Shown in pieces: positions 55,391-63,205 of a stretch of 64,000 nt of DNA (position 1 is its first letter; every line of letters starts with the position of its first letter). The notes beneath the pieces are model-generated. The model saw only the letters and a list, made by a program, of their open reading frames with translations. It did no database searches and was not told the origin of the DNA. Made by a program: the position numbers and the translations under genes. The DNA comes from WHSW01 sp963828755. GTDB lineage: Bacteria; Actinomycetota; Thermoleophilia; Solirubrobacterales; 70-9. Location of the stretch: the NCBI GenBank assembly GCA_963828755.1, contig CAWHFY010000017.1:62001-126000 (forward strand), written 5' to 3'.

Positions 55391-56251
55391 TCAGAGGCTG
55401 GCGGGCGCGTAGGAGTCGGCGGCGATCAGCGCCCCGACCACCGCGACCACGCACATGCCAACCAGTGCGGCGATCTCGATCGCCTTCGCGTTCGCGATCC
55501 GCCGGCGGTCGAGCTGCGCGACGAGCAGCGCCGCGATCCCGCCGCCGATCAGGCCACCGATGTGCGCACCGACGCTGATGTTGTTGGCGCCGAAGGTGAT
55601 CACCAGGTTGAGGATCACGAAGAAGCCGATCTGCGTCGCGAGCTCGTCGAGGCCGCGGCTGCGGGCGATCAGGAACGCGGCGGCCATGAGCCCGAAGATG
55701 CCGCCCGAGGCGCCGACCGTGAGCTGCCCCGGGTCGATCACCATGACCAGGAACGACCCAGAGAGGATCGACACCGCGTAGATGCCGACGAAGCGCACCG
55801 TCCCGATCGCGGGCTCGAGCAGGGTCCCGAGGATGTAGAGGGCGAACATGTTGAGCCCGATGTGGAGGATCCCGGCGTGCAGGAAGGCCGAGGTGACCAG
55901 CCGGTACGGCTGCCCTCCTGCGACCCCGAGGGTCTGGCCGGCGGCGTCGATCCCGTAGGCGAACAGGGCGCCGTCGCGGGTCAGCGTGCCGCCGCCGCCG
56001 CCCATCGTCCCCCCGGTCGCGATCTCGCCGATATAGGCGGCGACGCAGATCGCGATGATCGCGTAGGTCGCGGGCGCGTCGGAGCGGCCCGCGGCGCCGA
56101 TCGGGTTGCGGACCTGTGTCTTCTGGCTCGCGCACTCCGGACAACGCATGCCGACCGGCGTCGACGTCATGCAGTCCGGGCAGATCGGCCGGCCGCAGTT
56201 CGAGCAGGAGACGTTCGTCTCGCGCGACGGGTGGCGATAACAGGTGGCCAT
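55391..56251 (-). CDS. Rhomboid-family intramembrane serine protease with N-terminal zinc finger
   Basis: Complete 286-residue protein. The N-terminal ~45 residues form a B-box-like zinc finger (CYRHPSRETNVSCSNCGRPI, CPDCMTSTPVGMRCPECASQ), then six or seven helices. Catalytic Ser is in GQLTVGASGGIFGLMAAAF and catalytic His in NISVGAHIGGLIGGGIAAL; SAFLHAGILHIGLNMFALYI is the conserved HxxxN segment. Cuts membrane proteins within the bilayer; substrates unknown. It lies downstream of the RskA gene on the same strand, and a membrane protease near an anti-sigma factor could take part in its cleavage. Confidence 0.92.
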   Translation of the reverse strand: MATCYRHPSRETNVSCSNCGRPICPDCMTSTPVGMRCPECASQKTQVRNPIGAAGRSDAPATYAIIAICVAAYIGEIATGGTMGGGGGTLTRDGALFAYGIDAAGQTLGVAGGQPYRLVTSAFLHAGILHIGLNMFALYILGTLLEPAIGTVRFVGIYAVSILSGSFLVMVIDPGQLTVGASGGIFGLMAAAFLIARSRGLDELATQIGFFVILNLVITFGANNISVGAHIGGLIGGGIAALLVAQLDRRRIANAKAIEIAALVGMCVVAVVGALIAADSYAPASL

Positions 56252-56311
56252 CGGGCGGGAGACGATAACGAGGGGCTTCGCCGGGACGGCGCCGCTCCGC
56301 CGGCGGCGGCG

Positions 56312-57029
56312 CTACAGCGGCGCGGTCAGCAGCGGCTTGGTGGTCGGCTGCGGCGAGCCGCCGCGCGGCTCGCGGGTGACCAGCACCGCCTCGCCGTCGG
56401 CGAGCGGGCCGGGGACGGCGGCCTCGGCGGTCCCGTCCATGCTGAGCACGAACGTGCTGCGCGGCTCCATCACGCCGGCGCGCTGGACCCAGACCTCGTA
56501 GACCTCGTCGGAGCCGATCGCCGGGAGCTCGTGGACGTGCAGGGTGGCGCTGTCCCCGGTGCGCTCGAGCGTCGCCGAGACCGGGACGGAGTCGTTGAGC
56601 GGATCGGCGCGCGACCAGCTGCGGCGCGGTGTCGGTCGTGCCGGATCCGCGCAGCGCATAGCCGACGCCGATCCCGGCGACGAGCACGATCAGCACCGCC
56701 ATGCCGACCGCGGGTCGCATCATCAGGCCACGCAGCGTCTCTAGCCACGAGCCGCGAGCGCGGCTCCGCTCAGGCTTCGGCTCGACGGCGGCGGCCGGAG
56801 CGGCCTCGGCGCGCACGGTCGCCATCAGGTTCTCGCGCAGCGCCGGCGGCGGCGTGCGCTGCTCGACCGAGACCGGCAGCAGGTCGACCGCCGGCGCGAG
56901 CCAGCGCAGCCGCTCGCGACAGCGCTCGCAGCCGTCCAGGTGGTCCTCGATCGCGCCCGCCTCGCGCTCGTCGAGCGCCCCGAGCGCGTAGGCGGCGAGG
57001 TCGTCGCGCAGCGCGGCGCAGTCGCTCAT
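56312..57029 (-). CDS. RskA-type anti-sigma factor, frame break near 56625
   Basis: About 238 residues. MSDCAALRDDLAAYALGALD is the anti-sigma domain with zinc-finger-like HLDGCERCRERLRWLAPAVD; one transmembrane helix VGMAVLIVLVAGIGVGYAL near residue 125; an outer RskA domain after a frame break: TGDSATLHVHELPAIGSDEV, YEVWVQRAGVMEPRSTFVLS. One surplus base near 56625 separates helix and outer domain. The ATG overlaps the stop of the sigma gene (ATGA), the usual layout for a sigma/anti-sigma pair. Confidence 0.9.
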
Positions 57030-57640
57030 GGCAACACCTCCGAGGGACCCTCGATCCCCATGCCCTCCGCGAGCGTGACGCGGATCTTCTCCAAGCCCAA
57101 CCTCATCCGTCCCTTGACCGTACCGAGCGGCATCCCCAGCATCGAGGCGATCTCGGCATGCGTGAAGCCGCCGAAGTAGGCGAGCCCGATCACCTCGCCC
57201 TGCTCCTCGGGCAGCTCGCGCAGGGCGCCGCGCACCTTGCGTGAGGTCTCCCGGCGAATCGCCTCCGAGTCGGTGAGCTCCGCCGCGGTCTGCGACTCGA
57301 GCACCGCGTCGTCGTCGAGGTCGAGCTTGGGCGCCGAGCCCGAGGAGCGCCGCAGCGAGTCGATCGCCCGGTTGCGGACGATCCCGAGCGTCCACGAGCG
57401 AACGCTGCCGCGGGCAGCGTCGAAGCGGGCGCCGCTGCGCCAGACCGAGATGAAGGCTTCCTGGGTGACGTCCTCGGCGACCGAGGCGTCGCCGACGATC
57501 CGGTGGGCGAGCGAGTAGGCGGCCCCGCCGTGGCGGTCGTAGAGGACCGCGAACGCGTCGGCGTCGCGCCGCTCGACCAAAGTCATCAGGTCCTCGTCGG
57601 CGAGTCGTTGCAGCGCCTCGGGTGTGAGCCTTTCAGCCAC
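57026..57640 (-). CDS. ECF sigma factor, SigK/SigL-like, paired with RskA
   Basis: Complete 204-residue sigma factor. Region 2: FAVLYDRHGGAAYSLAHRIV, ASVAEDVTQEAFISVWRSGA with SVRSWTLGIVRNRAIDSLRR; region 4: LRELPEEQGEVIGLAYFGGF, HAEIASMLGMPLGTVKGRMR. The linker is Asp/Glu-rich. Overlaps the anti-sigma gene, which should hold it at the membrane until proteolysis. Divergent from a DUF4383-like gene over a 96-base gap where its promoter must lie; no autoregulatory ECF promoter could be assigned by eye. Confidence 0.93.
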   Translation of the reverse strand: MAERLTPEALQRLADEDLMTLVERRDADAFAVLYDRHGGAAYSLAHRIVGDASVAEDVTQEAFISVWRSGARFDAARGSVRSWTLGIVRNRAIDSLRRSSGSAPKLDLDDDAVLESQTAAELTDSEAIRRETSRKVRGALRELPEEQGEVIGLAYFGGFTHAEIASMLGMPLGTVKGRMRLGLEKIRVTLAEGMGIEGPSEVLP

Positions 57641-57736
57641 TTGACCCCTGTACGTTCGCAGGCGCGAATCGGATCATCCGTCCGCGAGAGATCCGATAGT
57701 GGCACGGTCCGCACCCGTCCCGAGGAGGCTCCCGCG

Positions 57737-58195
57737 TTGTCCGCATCAAGTCCGGCCCGGCTCTATTGCACGCTGGTCGGCGCGGCGCTGGTGATCGCCG
57801 GGATCATCGGCTTCTTCTACAGCTCGGGTTTCGACACGGGGGTCTCCGGGGTTCGCGGCGACACCGACGAGGTGTTCGGGATCCTCGGCGTCAACGGCTG
57901 GCACAACCTCGTGCACATCGCGCTCGGCCTGCTCGCGCTCGCGGTCGCCGGCTCGCCCTCCGGGGCGCGGACCTACTGCCTCGCCGTGGGCCTCCTCTAC
58001 GTGGTGCTGGCGATCTGGGGCTTCGCCGACTCCGACGGAATCCTGCTCGGCGCGGTGCCCGTCAACGACGGCGACAACTTCCTGCACCTGATCCTCGGCC
58101 TGGTCGGCCTCGGTGCCGGCGCGGCGACTCCTACGGTCGCGAAGCCGACCCGCTCGCGGCGGGCACGAAAGCAAGACGCGGAGGCGAAAGCCTGA
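57737..58195 (+). CDS. DUF4383-type membrane protein
   Basis: 152 residues from TTG 57737, with GAGGAGG 8 bases upstream. Four hydrophobic helices: CTLVGAALVIAGIIGFFYSS, NLVHIALGLLALAVAG, YCLAVGLLYVVLAIWGFADS and FLHLILGLVGLGAGAAT; the sequence ILGVNGWHNLVHIALGLLAL is the hallmark of DUF4383 proteins. A basic C-terminal tail (TRSRRARKQDAEAKA) stays in the cytosol. Function unknown. The ATG-type starts upstream belong to shadow frames. Confidence 0.82.
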   Translation: MSASSPARLYCTLVGAALVIAGIIGFFYSSGFDTGVSGVRGDTDEVFGILGVNGWHNLVHIALGLLALAVAGSPSGARTYCLAVGLLYVVLAIWGFADSDGILLGAVPVNDGDNFLHLILGLVGLGAGAATPTVAKPTRSRRARKQDAEAKA

Positions 58196-58257
58196 CGCTC
58201 AGCGGCGCTTCGGTACTTGCATTGGCGCCGCCGGGGAGGCTGACGCCACTCGAGACT

Positions 58258-58589
58258 CTAGGGGAGGTCGCGCAGGCGGCGCTCGACCGTGGCCCGGATG
58301 CCGTTCGGGCGCCGGCGCCGGCGGGCCTCGACGACGACCAGCGCCGCCGCTGCGGCGCCGCCGACCGCGACCGCGGCGACCGGGCGCAGCCAGTTGCGCG
58401 GGTCGCGCAGCGCCTCGAGCTCGCCCTCGGATAGGTCGTCCGCCCAGCTCGAGAGCTCGGCCGCGGCCTGCGCGGCGATCGACGAGAGCGCCGACTCGAG
58501 CCGGTTGGCGAGCGTCTCGGGCGGCTCCACCGGACGCAGCGCGTCGGCGAGCAGGCGCTCGAGCCGCAGCTCCCGGCCTGCTCACTCAT
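58258..58589 (-). CDS. Small membrane protein coupled to ECF sigma gene, frame break near 58572
   Basis: About 110 residues. The ATG at 58589 (MSEQAG) overlaps the sigma stop; after one missing base near 58572 it continues ELRLERLLADALRPVEPPET, LANRLESALSSIAAQAAAEL and a helix PVAAVAVGGAAAAALVVVEA with basic tail ARRRRRPNGIRATVERRLRD. Position directly after an ECF sigma gene and a single helix suggest an anti-sigma or accessory protein, but no zinc-binding His-Cys motif is present. A GTG at 58530 is the fallback start if no shift is allowed. Confidence 0.65.
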
Positions 58590-59175
58590 CGGCCATCAGC
58601 TCCTCGAGCTGCTTGATCGCGCGATGGATGAGCACCTTGGTCGCGCCGTCGGAGCGGCCCAGCGCCCGGGCGATCTCGCGGTTGTCCATGCCGAGCGCGA
58701 AGCGCATGATCAGCGCCTCGCGGCGGTCGTCGGGAAGCTCGTCCAGCCGCGCGATCACCTCGCGCAGCTCCTCGCGGCCCTCGACCACGCGCTCGGTCTC
58801 GTGCGGATGCGCGGGCGGCTCGACCGCGTCGATGTTCGCCTCCGGGCGCCGTGCTCGGTCGCGGTAGTAGTTCGAGGCGAGGTTGTGGGCGATCCTGATC
58901 AGCCACGGGCGCAACGGCCGCCCCTTCGACTCGCGCCGGGCCCGCTCGAAGTGGCGATAGGCCTGCAGGAAGGCCTGTTCGGTCAGGTCCTCGGCGTCGT
59001 GGTGGTTGCCCACCTTGTAGTACGCGTATGAATAGACATCGCGCAGATGGGTGCGGTAGAGCTCCGAGAACGCCCGGTCGAGCTCGGCCTTGGACGGTGC
59101 AGCGATTGCCGTTCGGCGCTCGCCGCTCGACCCGGACTCGTCGCCCGTCTCGACTTCCTCGCTCTCCGCGCTCAC
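58582..59175 (-). CDS. ECF-type RNA polymerase sigma factor
   Basis: Complete 197-residue sigma factor. Region 2: FSELYRTHLRDVYSYAYYKV, HHDAEDLTEQAFLQAYRHFE with LRPWLIRIAHNLASNYYRDR; region 4: LDELPDDRREALIMRFALGM, NREIARALGRSDGATKVLIH. A ~30-residue acidic N-terminal extension precedes region 2. Followed in an 8-base overlap by a small membrane protein. No cognate zinc anti-sigma was recognised. Distinct from the SigK-like factor 1 kb away. Confidence 0.93.
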   Translation of the reverse strand: MSAESEEVETGDESGSSGERRTAIAAPSKAELDRAFSELYRTHLRDVYSYAYYKVGNHHDAEDLTEQAFLQAYRHFERARRESKGRPLRPWLIRIAHNLASNYYRDRARRPEANIDAVEPPAHPHETERVVEGREELREVIARLDELPDDRREALIMRFALGMDNREIARALGRSDGATKVLIHRAIKQLEELMADE

Positions 59176-59198
59176 CGCGCAAGCCTACGTCGTTCACC

Positions 59199-60911
59199 TC
59201 AGGCCGCCTTTCGCTCGCGCTCCGCACGGCGCAGCCCGGCGACCCACTCGCCGGCGTCGATCTCGCCCTCGATCAGGCTCGCGAGCCCCTCGAGGCTGGG
59301 CGCGTCGACCCCGGCCGCGGCGACCGTCGCGGCGATCAACGGCACCGACTCGAGCGCCTCCGAGGCCTGTCCGATCCGCCCGGGGATCTTCTCCGCGGGG
59401 ACGCCGGCGCCGAGCAGCTCGCCGGCCTGGCGGTTGCGGCTCTTCGGCGCCAGCATGGTCGCGGTCAGGTCGCCGACCCCGGCGAGCCCGGTGAACGTCT
59501 CGAGATGGCCGCCGCGCGCGAGCGCGAACTCGACGCACTCGCGCCAGACGCCGGCGGCAGCGATCCCGGCCGCGTTGAGGCCGAATCGTTCGGCGGCCGC
59601 GGCGGCGAGCGCGGCTGCGTTCTTCGACGCCCCGGCGACCTCGACCCCGGTGACGTCGTCGGTGCGCTCGCAGACCAGGCCGGCGCGGTCGAAGACCTCG
59701 CCGAGCATCGCCCGCAGGTCCGGGTCGGCACTGCCGAGCACCAGGGCGGCCATCCCGGCGGTCGCCTCGCGAGCGTGCGCGGGGCCGCCGAGGCAGGCGA
59801 GCGCGCGGGCGCGGACGCGCTCCGACACGTACTCGTTGGGCAGCGCGCCCATCGGCTGGACGAAGCCCTTGGAGAGGAGCAGCACCGAGGCGCGCGAGCC
59901 GATCCGGTCGGCGAGCGAGCCGACCACGTTGGGCAGCGACGACGACGGCACCGCGAGGCAGATCAGGTCACAGCCGGCGAGCTCGATCTCGCTCGCACGC
60001 TTCACCCCCAGCCCGTCGGGCAGCTCGACTCCAGGCAGGTACTCGGCGTTCTCGCGGTCGCGGGCGATCTTTTCCGCCTTCTCCTCGGTCCGGGTGCCGA
60101 GCTCGACCTCGAGCCCGCCGCGGGCGAGCAGAACCGCGACCGCGGTACCCCAGCTGCCGGCGCCGATCACGGCCGCCTTGCGCAGCGGCGGCAGGCCGCC
60201 CAGCCACTCCCACTGCAGCTCGATGTTCGGCCAGATCCGCTCGGTGACGGTCGCCGCGAGCGCCGGCGAGGGGCGCTCGGTGCGCGGGAAGGTCAGTGGC
60301 TTTCCGGCCCGCAGGCGGACCTTGCGCGGACGGATCCGCCAGCCGCGGCGAACCTGCTCGGAACCCTGGACGGCGACCGGGAGGACCGCGGCGCCCGTCT
60401 CGAGCGCGAGCCGGCCGACCCCGCGCTTGGGGCGCCCGAGCGAGCCGGTGCGGATCCGGGTGCCCTCGGGGAAGATGACGACGGTGCCACCGCGGTCGAC
60501 GATCAGCCCGGCGGTCTCCATCGCGGTTTCGTCGGCCTGACCGCGGCGGATCGGGAAGGCGCCGAGCCGCGAGAGCACCCATCCCTGCCAGCGCTTCTCG
60601 AATAGCTCGACCTTCGCGACGAACTGCAGCCGGCGCCGCCACGGCAGCAGAGCGCCGATCACGAACGGGTCGAGGAAGCTGCGGTGGTTGGCGGCGACGA
60701 TCAGCCCACCCTTGAAGCGGGCGTGCTCGCGGCCGGAGCGCTGGAGGCGCAACCAGACCAGGAACGCGGGCATCAGGATCGCTCTGACGATGTAGTAGAG
60801 AACCCGGCTGGTGCCCTTCTCTCGGGCGAAGCGGTGGTAGGCGTCGAAGCGCTCCTGGCTGATCACGGCGTCGTTGCGCGGCGGCGCCGAGCGCCGGGGG
60901 GCCTCTTCCAT
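59199..60911 (-). CDS. plsC-gpsA: Fused 1-acylglycerol-3-phosphate acyltransferase and NAD(P)-dependent glycerol-3-phosphate dehydrogenase
   Basis: One unbroken 570-residue frame with two complete enzymes. Residues ~1-245 are PlsC-like: LIVAANHRSFLDPFVIGALL (HxxxxD, catalytic), KVELFEKRWQGWVLSRLGAF, VVIFPEGTRIRTGSLGRPKR and a C-terminal LTFPRTERPSPALAATVTER. From ~245 on it is GpsA: AAVIGAGSWGTAVAVLLARG (NAD site), ICLAVPSSSLPNVVGSLADR, VEVAGASKNAAALAAAAAER with the catalytic Lys, and GVGDLTATMLAPKSRNRQAG. The linker is only ~10 residues (GGLPPLR). GpsA makes glycerol-3-phosphate from DHAP; PlsC makes phosphatidic acid two steps on. Both active sites look intact. Confidence 0.93.
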   Translation of the reverse strand: MEEAPRRSAPPRNDAVISQERFDAYHRFAREKGTSRVLYYIVRAILMPAFLVWLRLQRSGREHARFKGGLIVAANHRSFLDPFVIGALLPWRRRLQFVAKVELFEKRWQGWVLSRLGAFPIRRGQADETAMETAGLIVDRGGTVVIFPEGTRIRTGSLGRPKRGVGRLALETGAAVLPVAVQGSEQVRRGWRIRPRKVRLRAGKPLTFPRTERPSPALAATVTERIWPNIELQWEWLGGLPPLRKAAVIGAGSWGTAVAVLLARGGLEVELGTRTEEKAEKIARDRENAEYLPGVELPDGLGVKRASEIELAGCDLICLAVPSSSLPNVVGSLADRIGSRASVLLLSKGFVQPMGALPNEYVSERVRARALACLGGPAHAREATAGMAALVLGSADPDLRAMLGEVFDRAGLVCERTDDVTGVEVAGASKNAAALAAAAAERFGLNAAGIAAAGVWRECVEFALARGGHLETFTGLAGVGDLTATMLAPKSRNRQAGELLGAGVPAEKIPGRIGQASEALESVPLIAATVAAAGVDAPSLEGLASLIEGEIDAGEWVAGLRRAERERKAA

Positions 60912-61066
60912 GCGTGTGCCTACACGCGCGACGCGGCGGCGTTACGGCCGCAACGTCGCAGTCATCACTCGTTCGGGCTCTTGGCCACGGTCGGGTCCGG
61001 GGTCAGACCGCGTCGGTCCAGTGTGCTCGCGCTCGGCGCGGCGAAGAACCGGATCACCTCACGCGA
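60912..61066. other. 155-base gap between the alcohol dehydrogenase and plsC-gpsA
   Basis: No clear promoter, terminator or RNA. A 30-codon minus-strand frame from GTG 61057 to TGA 60965 reads VIRFFAAPSASTLDRRGLTP and on to KSPNE, starting 10 bases past the dehydrogenase stop; it has no matching Shine-Dalgarno at a normal distance and no family resemblance, so it is not called as a gene. Confidence 0.5.
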
Positions 61067-62074
61067 CTACCAGGCCGACTCGATCAGCTCGCGCAGCTCG
61101 CGCGCCCCGGGGACGTCGGGGGTCAGCTGCAGCTCCGGGCGCGCCAGGATCGCCTTGATCGCCGGCTCGATTCCGTCGCGGTCGGCGCCGAGTTCGGAAA
61201 GGCGTCGCGGCCCGCCGCCCAGCTCGGTCACGCGAGCGACCAGGTCGGCGCGCCTGACCCCGAGCGCCCGGGCGAGCGCCGTCATCTGCGGGCCGGCGCG
61301 CGACTCGAGCATCGCGAGCGTGCGCGGGAGCATCGTCGCGTTGGTCTCCGCGTGCGGGATGCGCAGCTCGCGGACCAGCGTCTGGCAGACGACGTGGTGG
61401 AGGCCGAACAGCGCCGAGTCGAGCGCGTAGGCGCAGAGGATCGAGCCGAGGGCGAGCGGCTCGGGTTCGCGATCGGCGCGGGGGGTGTCGAGCGCGTGGG
61501 CGAGCAGCTTCGCCCCCCGCAGCGCCGCCATCTCCGAGACCGGGTTCGCGAGCGACGTGTAGAGCGAGTCGGCACCGTGTGCGAGTGCGTTCATGGCGCT
61601 GGCGCGGAGCCGATCCTCGGCGAGCCCGACCATCAGCGGCGGGTCGGCGAGCACGACCTGCGGGCGAACGAGTCCGCCGATCGCGTCGTGGCCCTCGGGG
61701 AGGCGGTGGATCCGCGTCATCTCGGCGCCCGAGAGCGTCGTCGGCAACGCCGCAACCCGGCTGCCCTTGACCGCGGCGATCGCCTTCGCCACGTCGATCA
61801 CCCGACCGCCGCCGAGCGCGACCAGATCGCGGTCGCCGACGTCGTCGAAAATGCGCGCTGCGACCTCGTTCACCGGCCCCGGCGGGACGTGGTGAAAGCA
61901 GCTCGAGCCCTCCGCGAGGTCGACCGGAGCTGCGCCCATCGCCCGCTCGGTCGTCAGCAACTCGTAAGGGTCGAATCCGTGACCGGCGAGGATCTCGACG
62001 GAGTCGGCGACCACCCCGGCGCGGAAGTGGATCGTCCGCTCGCCGTCGCGCCAGGTGAAGTCCCTCTCACTCAC
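61067..62074 (-). CDS. Iron-containing alcohol dehydrogenase family protein, maleylacetate reductase-like
   Basis: Complete 335-residue group III dehydrogenase from GTG 62074. NAD-site ALGGGRVIDVAKAIAAVKGS, ALPTTLSGAEMTRIHRLPEG, metal-site SAMNALAHGADSLYTSLANP (first ligand Asp/His region), GLHHVVCQTLVRELRIPHAE with the His ligands. Its short length and TLSGAEMT pattern fit maleylacetate reductases and hydroxyacid-oxoacid relatives better than long-chain alcohol dehydrogenases. Metal residues partly differ from the textbook Fe-ADH set, so the metal is uncertain. The start codon lies one base past the 3' end of the tRNA-Thr gene. Confidence 0.85.
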   Translation of the reverse strand: MSERDFTWRDGERTIHFRAGVVADSVEILAGHGFDPYELLTTERAMGAAPVDLAEGSSCFHHVPPGPVNEVAARIFDDVGDRDLVALGGGRVIDVAKAIAAVKGSRVAALPTTLSGAEMTRIHRLPEGHDAIGGLVRPQVVLADPPLMVGLAEDRLRASAMNALAHGADSLYTSLANPVSEMAALRGAKLLAHALDTPRADREPEPLALGSILCAYALDSALFGLHHVVCQTLVRELRIPHAETNATMLPRTLAMLESRAGPQMTALARALGVRRADLVARVTELGGGPRRLSELGADRDGIEPAIKAILARPELQLTPDVPGARELRELIESAW

Positions 62075-62075
62075 A

Positions 62076-62148
62076 AGCCCGGAGTGGGGATCGAACCCAC
62101 GACCTCGTGATTACAAATCACGTGCTCTGCCAGCTGAGCTATCCGGGC
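62076..62148 (-). tRNA. tRNA-Thr (anticodon TGT)
   Basis: Full 73-base cloverleaf on the minus strand: acceptor GCCCGGA/TCCGGGC (7 pairs), D arm GCTCAGCTGGCAGAGC, anticodon arm CGTGA-TTTGTAA-TCACG with anticodon TGT, variable loop AGGTC, T arm GTGGG-TTCGATC-CCCAC, discriminator T. The 3' CCA is not encoded. The bases around it show no tandem tRNA. The downstream dehydrogenase starts at once after the discriminator base, so a tRNA-mRNA read-through transcript cut by RNase P/Z is likely. Confidence 0.96.
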
Positions 62149-62183
62149 ACGACACTCCGCCAATCTACGCCGTGGCGCCTCAC

Positions 62184-62238
62184 CGCGCCGACGGGTTGAA
62201 ACCGTTGCCCTGTCTGGCGAAATCAACCCGTCGGCGCG
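62184..62238. repeat. Perfect 16-base inverted repeat, 23-base spacer
   Basis: Arms CGCGCCGACGGGTTGA (62184-62199) and TCAACCCGTCGGCGCG (62223-62238) are exact reverse complements. It lies between tRNA-Thr and sigH. As RNA it would be a long stable stem; as DNA it could bind a dimer. It could also help terminate the sigH transcript. Confidence 0.9.
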
Positions 62239-62256
62239 TTGCGGGCCCCAAGAATG

Positions 62257-62290
62257 GGTTCGCCGCGGCGCTTGCGCGCCGCGGCGAACC
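62257..62290 (-). terminator. Strong 15-base-pair hairpin downstream of sigH
   Basis: GGTTCGCCGCGGCGC (62257-62271), loop of 4, then the exact complement GCGCCGCGGCGAACC (62276-62290), 28 bases past the sigH stop. No T tract, which is common for actinobacterial terminators. With the neighbouring inverted repeat it makes a double-hairpin barrier between sigH and the tRNA. Confidence 0.7.
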
Positions 62291-62318
62291 GAGAGGACGC
62301 GTGGGGGCCTCGCCGGCT

Positions 62319-62999
62319 CTAAACGAGGACCTCGCGCCCCGAGATGTGGGCGGCGACCTTGCGCTTGACGCGCTGCAGGGCGTTGTCGACCGTCTTCGTG
62401 TCGCACTCGAGCCGCTCGCCGATCTGCTCGTACGAGTAACCGTCGAGATACAGCGACAGGACCCGGCTCTCGAGCTCGGAGAGGACGCTCGCGAGACAGG
62501 ACACCAGCGCCTGCAGTTCCTCGGTCGCGATCGCCCGCTGGGCCGGCTCCTCCGAGATCGGGCCCGGGAGGATGTCCTCGAGCGTGGTCTCGGCATCGCC
62601 GGCGGCCGGCGACTGCGCGAACGAGACGTACTGGTTCAGCGGCGCGTGCTTGTTGCGGCTCGCGGTCTTGACCGCGGTGATGATCTGGCGCGTGATGCAG
62701 AGCTCCGCGAAGTTGCGGAAGCTCGACTCGCGATCGGTGCGGAAGTCGCGGATCGCCTTGTAGAGGCCGACGAGCCCCTCCTGGATCAGGTCATCCGAAT
62801 CACCACCGAGCAGGAAGTACGACGACGCCTTCAGGCGGACGAATCCGCGATAACGCTTGACGATCCTCTCGTAAGCGTCGGGACTGCCCTTCTTGGCCAG
62901 CGCGACGAGGTATGTATCCTCAAGCTCTGGTTGAGAGTCAGATCGACGAGCGCCATGGGCGCTCGCCATCGCTGTCGATGCTTGGGTAGGTACGGCCAC
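62319..62999 (-). CDS. sigH: RNA polymerase sigma factor SigH (Spo0H-like)
   Basis: Complete 226-residue sigma-70 factor from GTG 62999 with GGAGG 5 bases upstream. It matches the Firmicutes sigma-H type rather than ECF or mycobacterial SigH: YERIVKRYRGFVRLKASSYF, GGDSDDLIQEGLVGLYKAIR, ESSFRNFAELCITRQIITAV, KTASRNKHAPLNQYVSF, then region 4 LSELESRVLSLYLDGYSYEQ and ECDTKTVDNALQRVKRKVAA. In Bacillus this factor serves the transition to stationary phase and sporulation. No sporulation gene is seen here; its job in this lineage is unknown. Ends with a short ISGREVLV tail. Confidence 0.94.
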   Translation of the reverse strand: MAVPTQASTAMASAHGARRSDSQPELEDTYLVALAKKGSPDAYERIVKRYRGFVRLKASSYFLLGGDSDDLIQEGLVGLYKAIRDFRTDRESSFRNFAELCITRQIITAVKTASRNKHAPLNQYVSFAQSPAAGDAETTLEDILPGPISEEPAQRAIATEELQALVSCLASVLSELESRVLSLYLDGYSYEQIGERLECDTKTVDNALQRVKRKVAAHISGREVLV

Positions 63000-63117
63000 G
63001 TGTCCTCCATCTCGGTTGGAACCCGTGACGCCCGTACCTCCCAGGATTGGGCGTCCTCTCCTCCGGGTGCGCCGCCGGCCGATTGCTCGACCTTTAGTTC
63101 ACCCTTATGTGCGGAGC

Positions 63118-63149
63118 AGTGTATGCCGGTTGACATAGTTCTGTCAACC
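63118..63149 (-). promoter_or_regulatory. Predicted sigH promoter overlapping an 8-base inverted repeat
   Basis: On the minus strand a perfect -35 TTGACA (63142-63147), an 18-base spacer and a -10 TACACT (63118-63123), about 120 bases before the sigH start. The -35 is inside a perfect inverted repeat, GGTTGACA (63128-63135) and TGTCAACC (63142-63149) with 6 bases between, which could be an operator. Confidence 0.6.
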
Positions 63150-63205
63150 TGCGGCGCTTTTTCGCAAGATGCGTTGCATCCCGCGAGGTCCGTCCAGGAC
63201 GGTTG

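Noticed and set aside
60965..61057. 30-codon frame after the alcohol dehydrogenase
   Set aside because: No ribosome-binding site at a proper distance and no recognisable family; could only be supported by comparison with relatives.
62831..63136. 101-codon minus-strand frame in the sigH leader
   Set aside because: It overlaps sigH out of frame and has no protein-like pattern; the leader is better explained as promoter and untranslated region.
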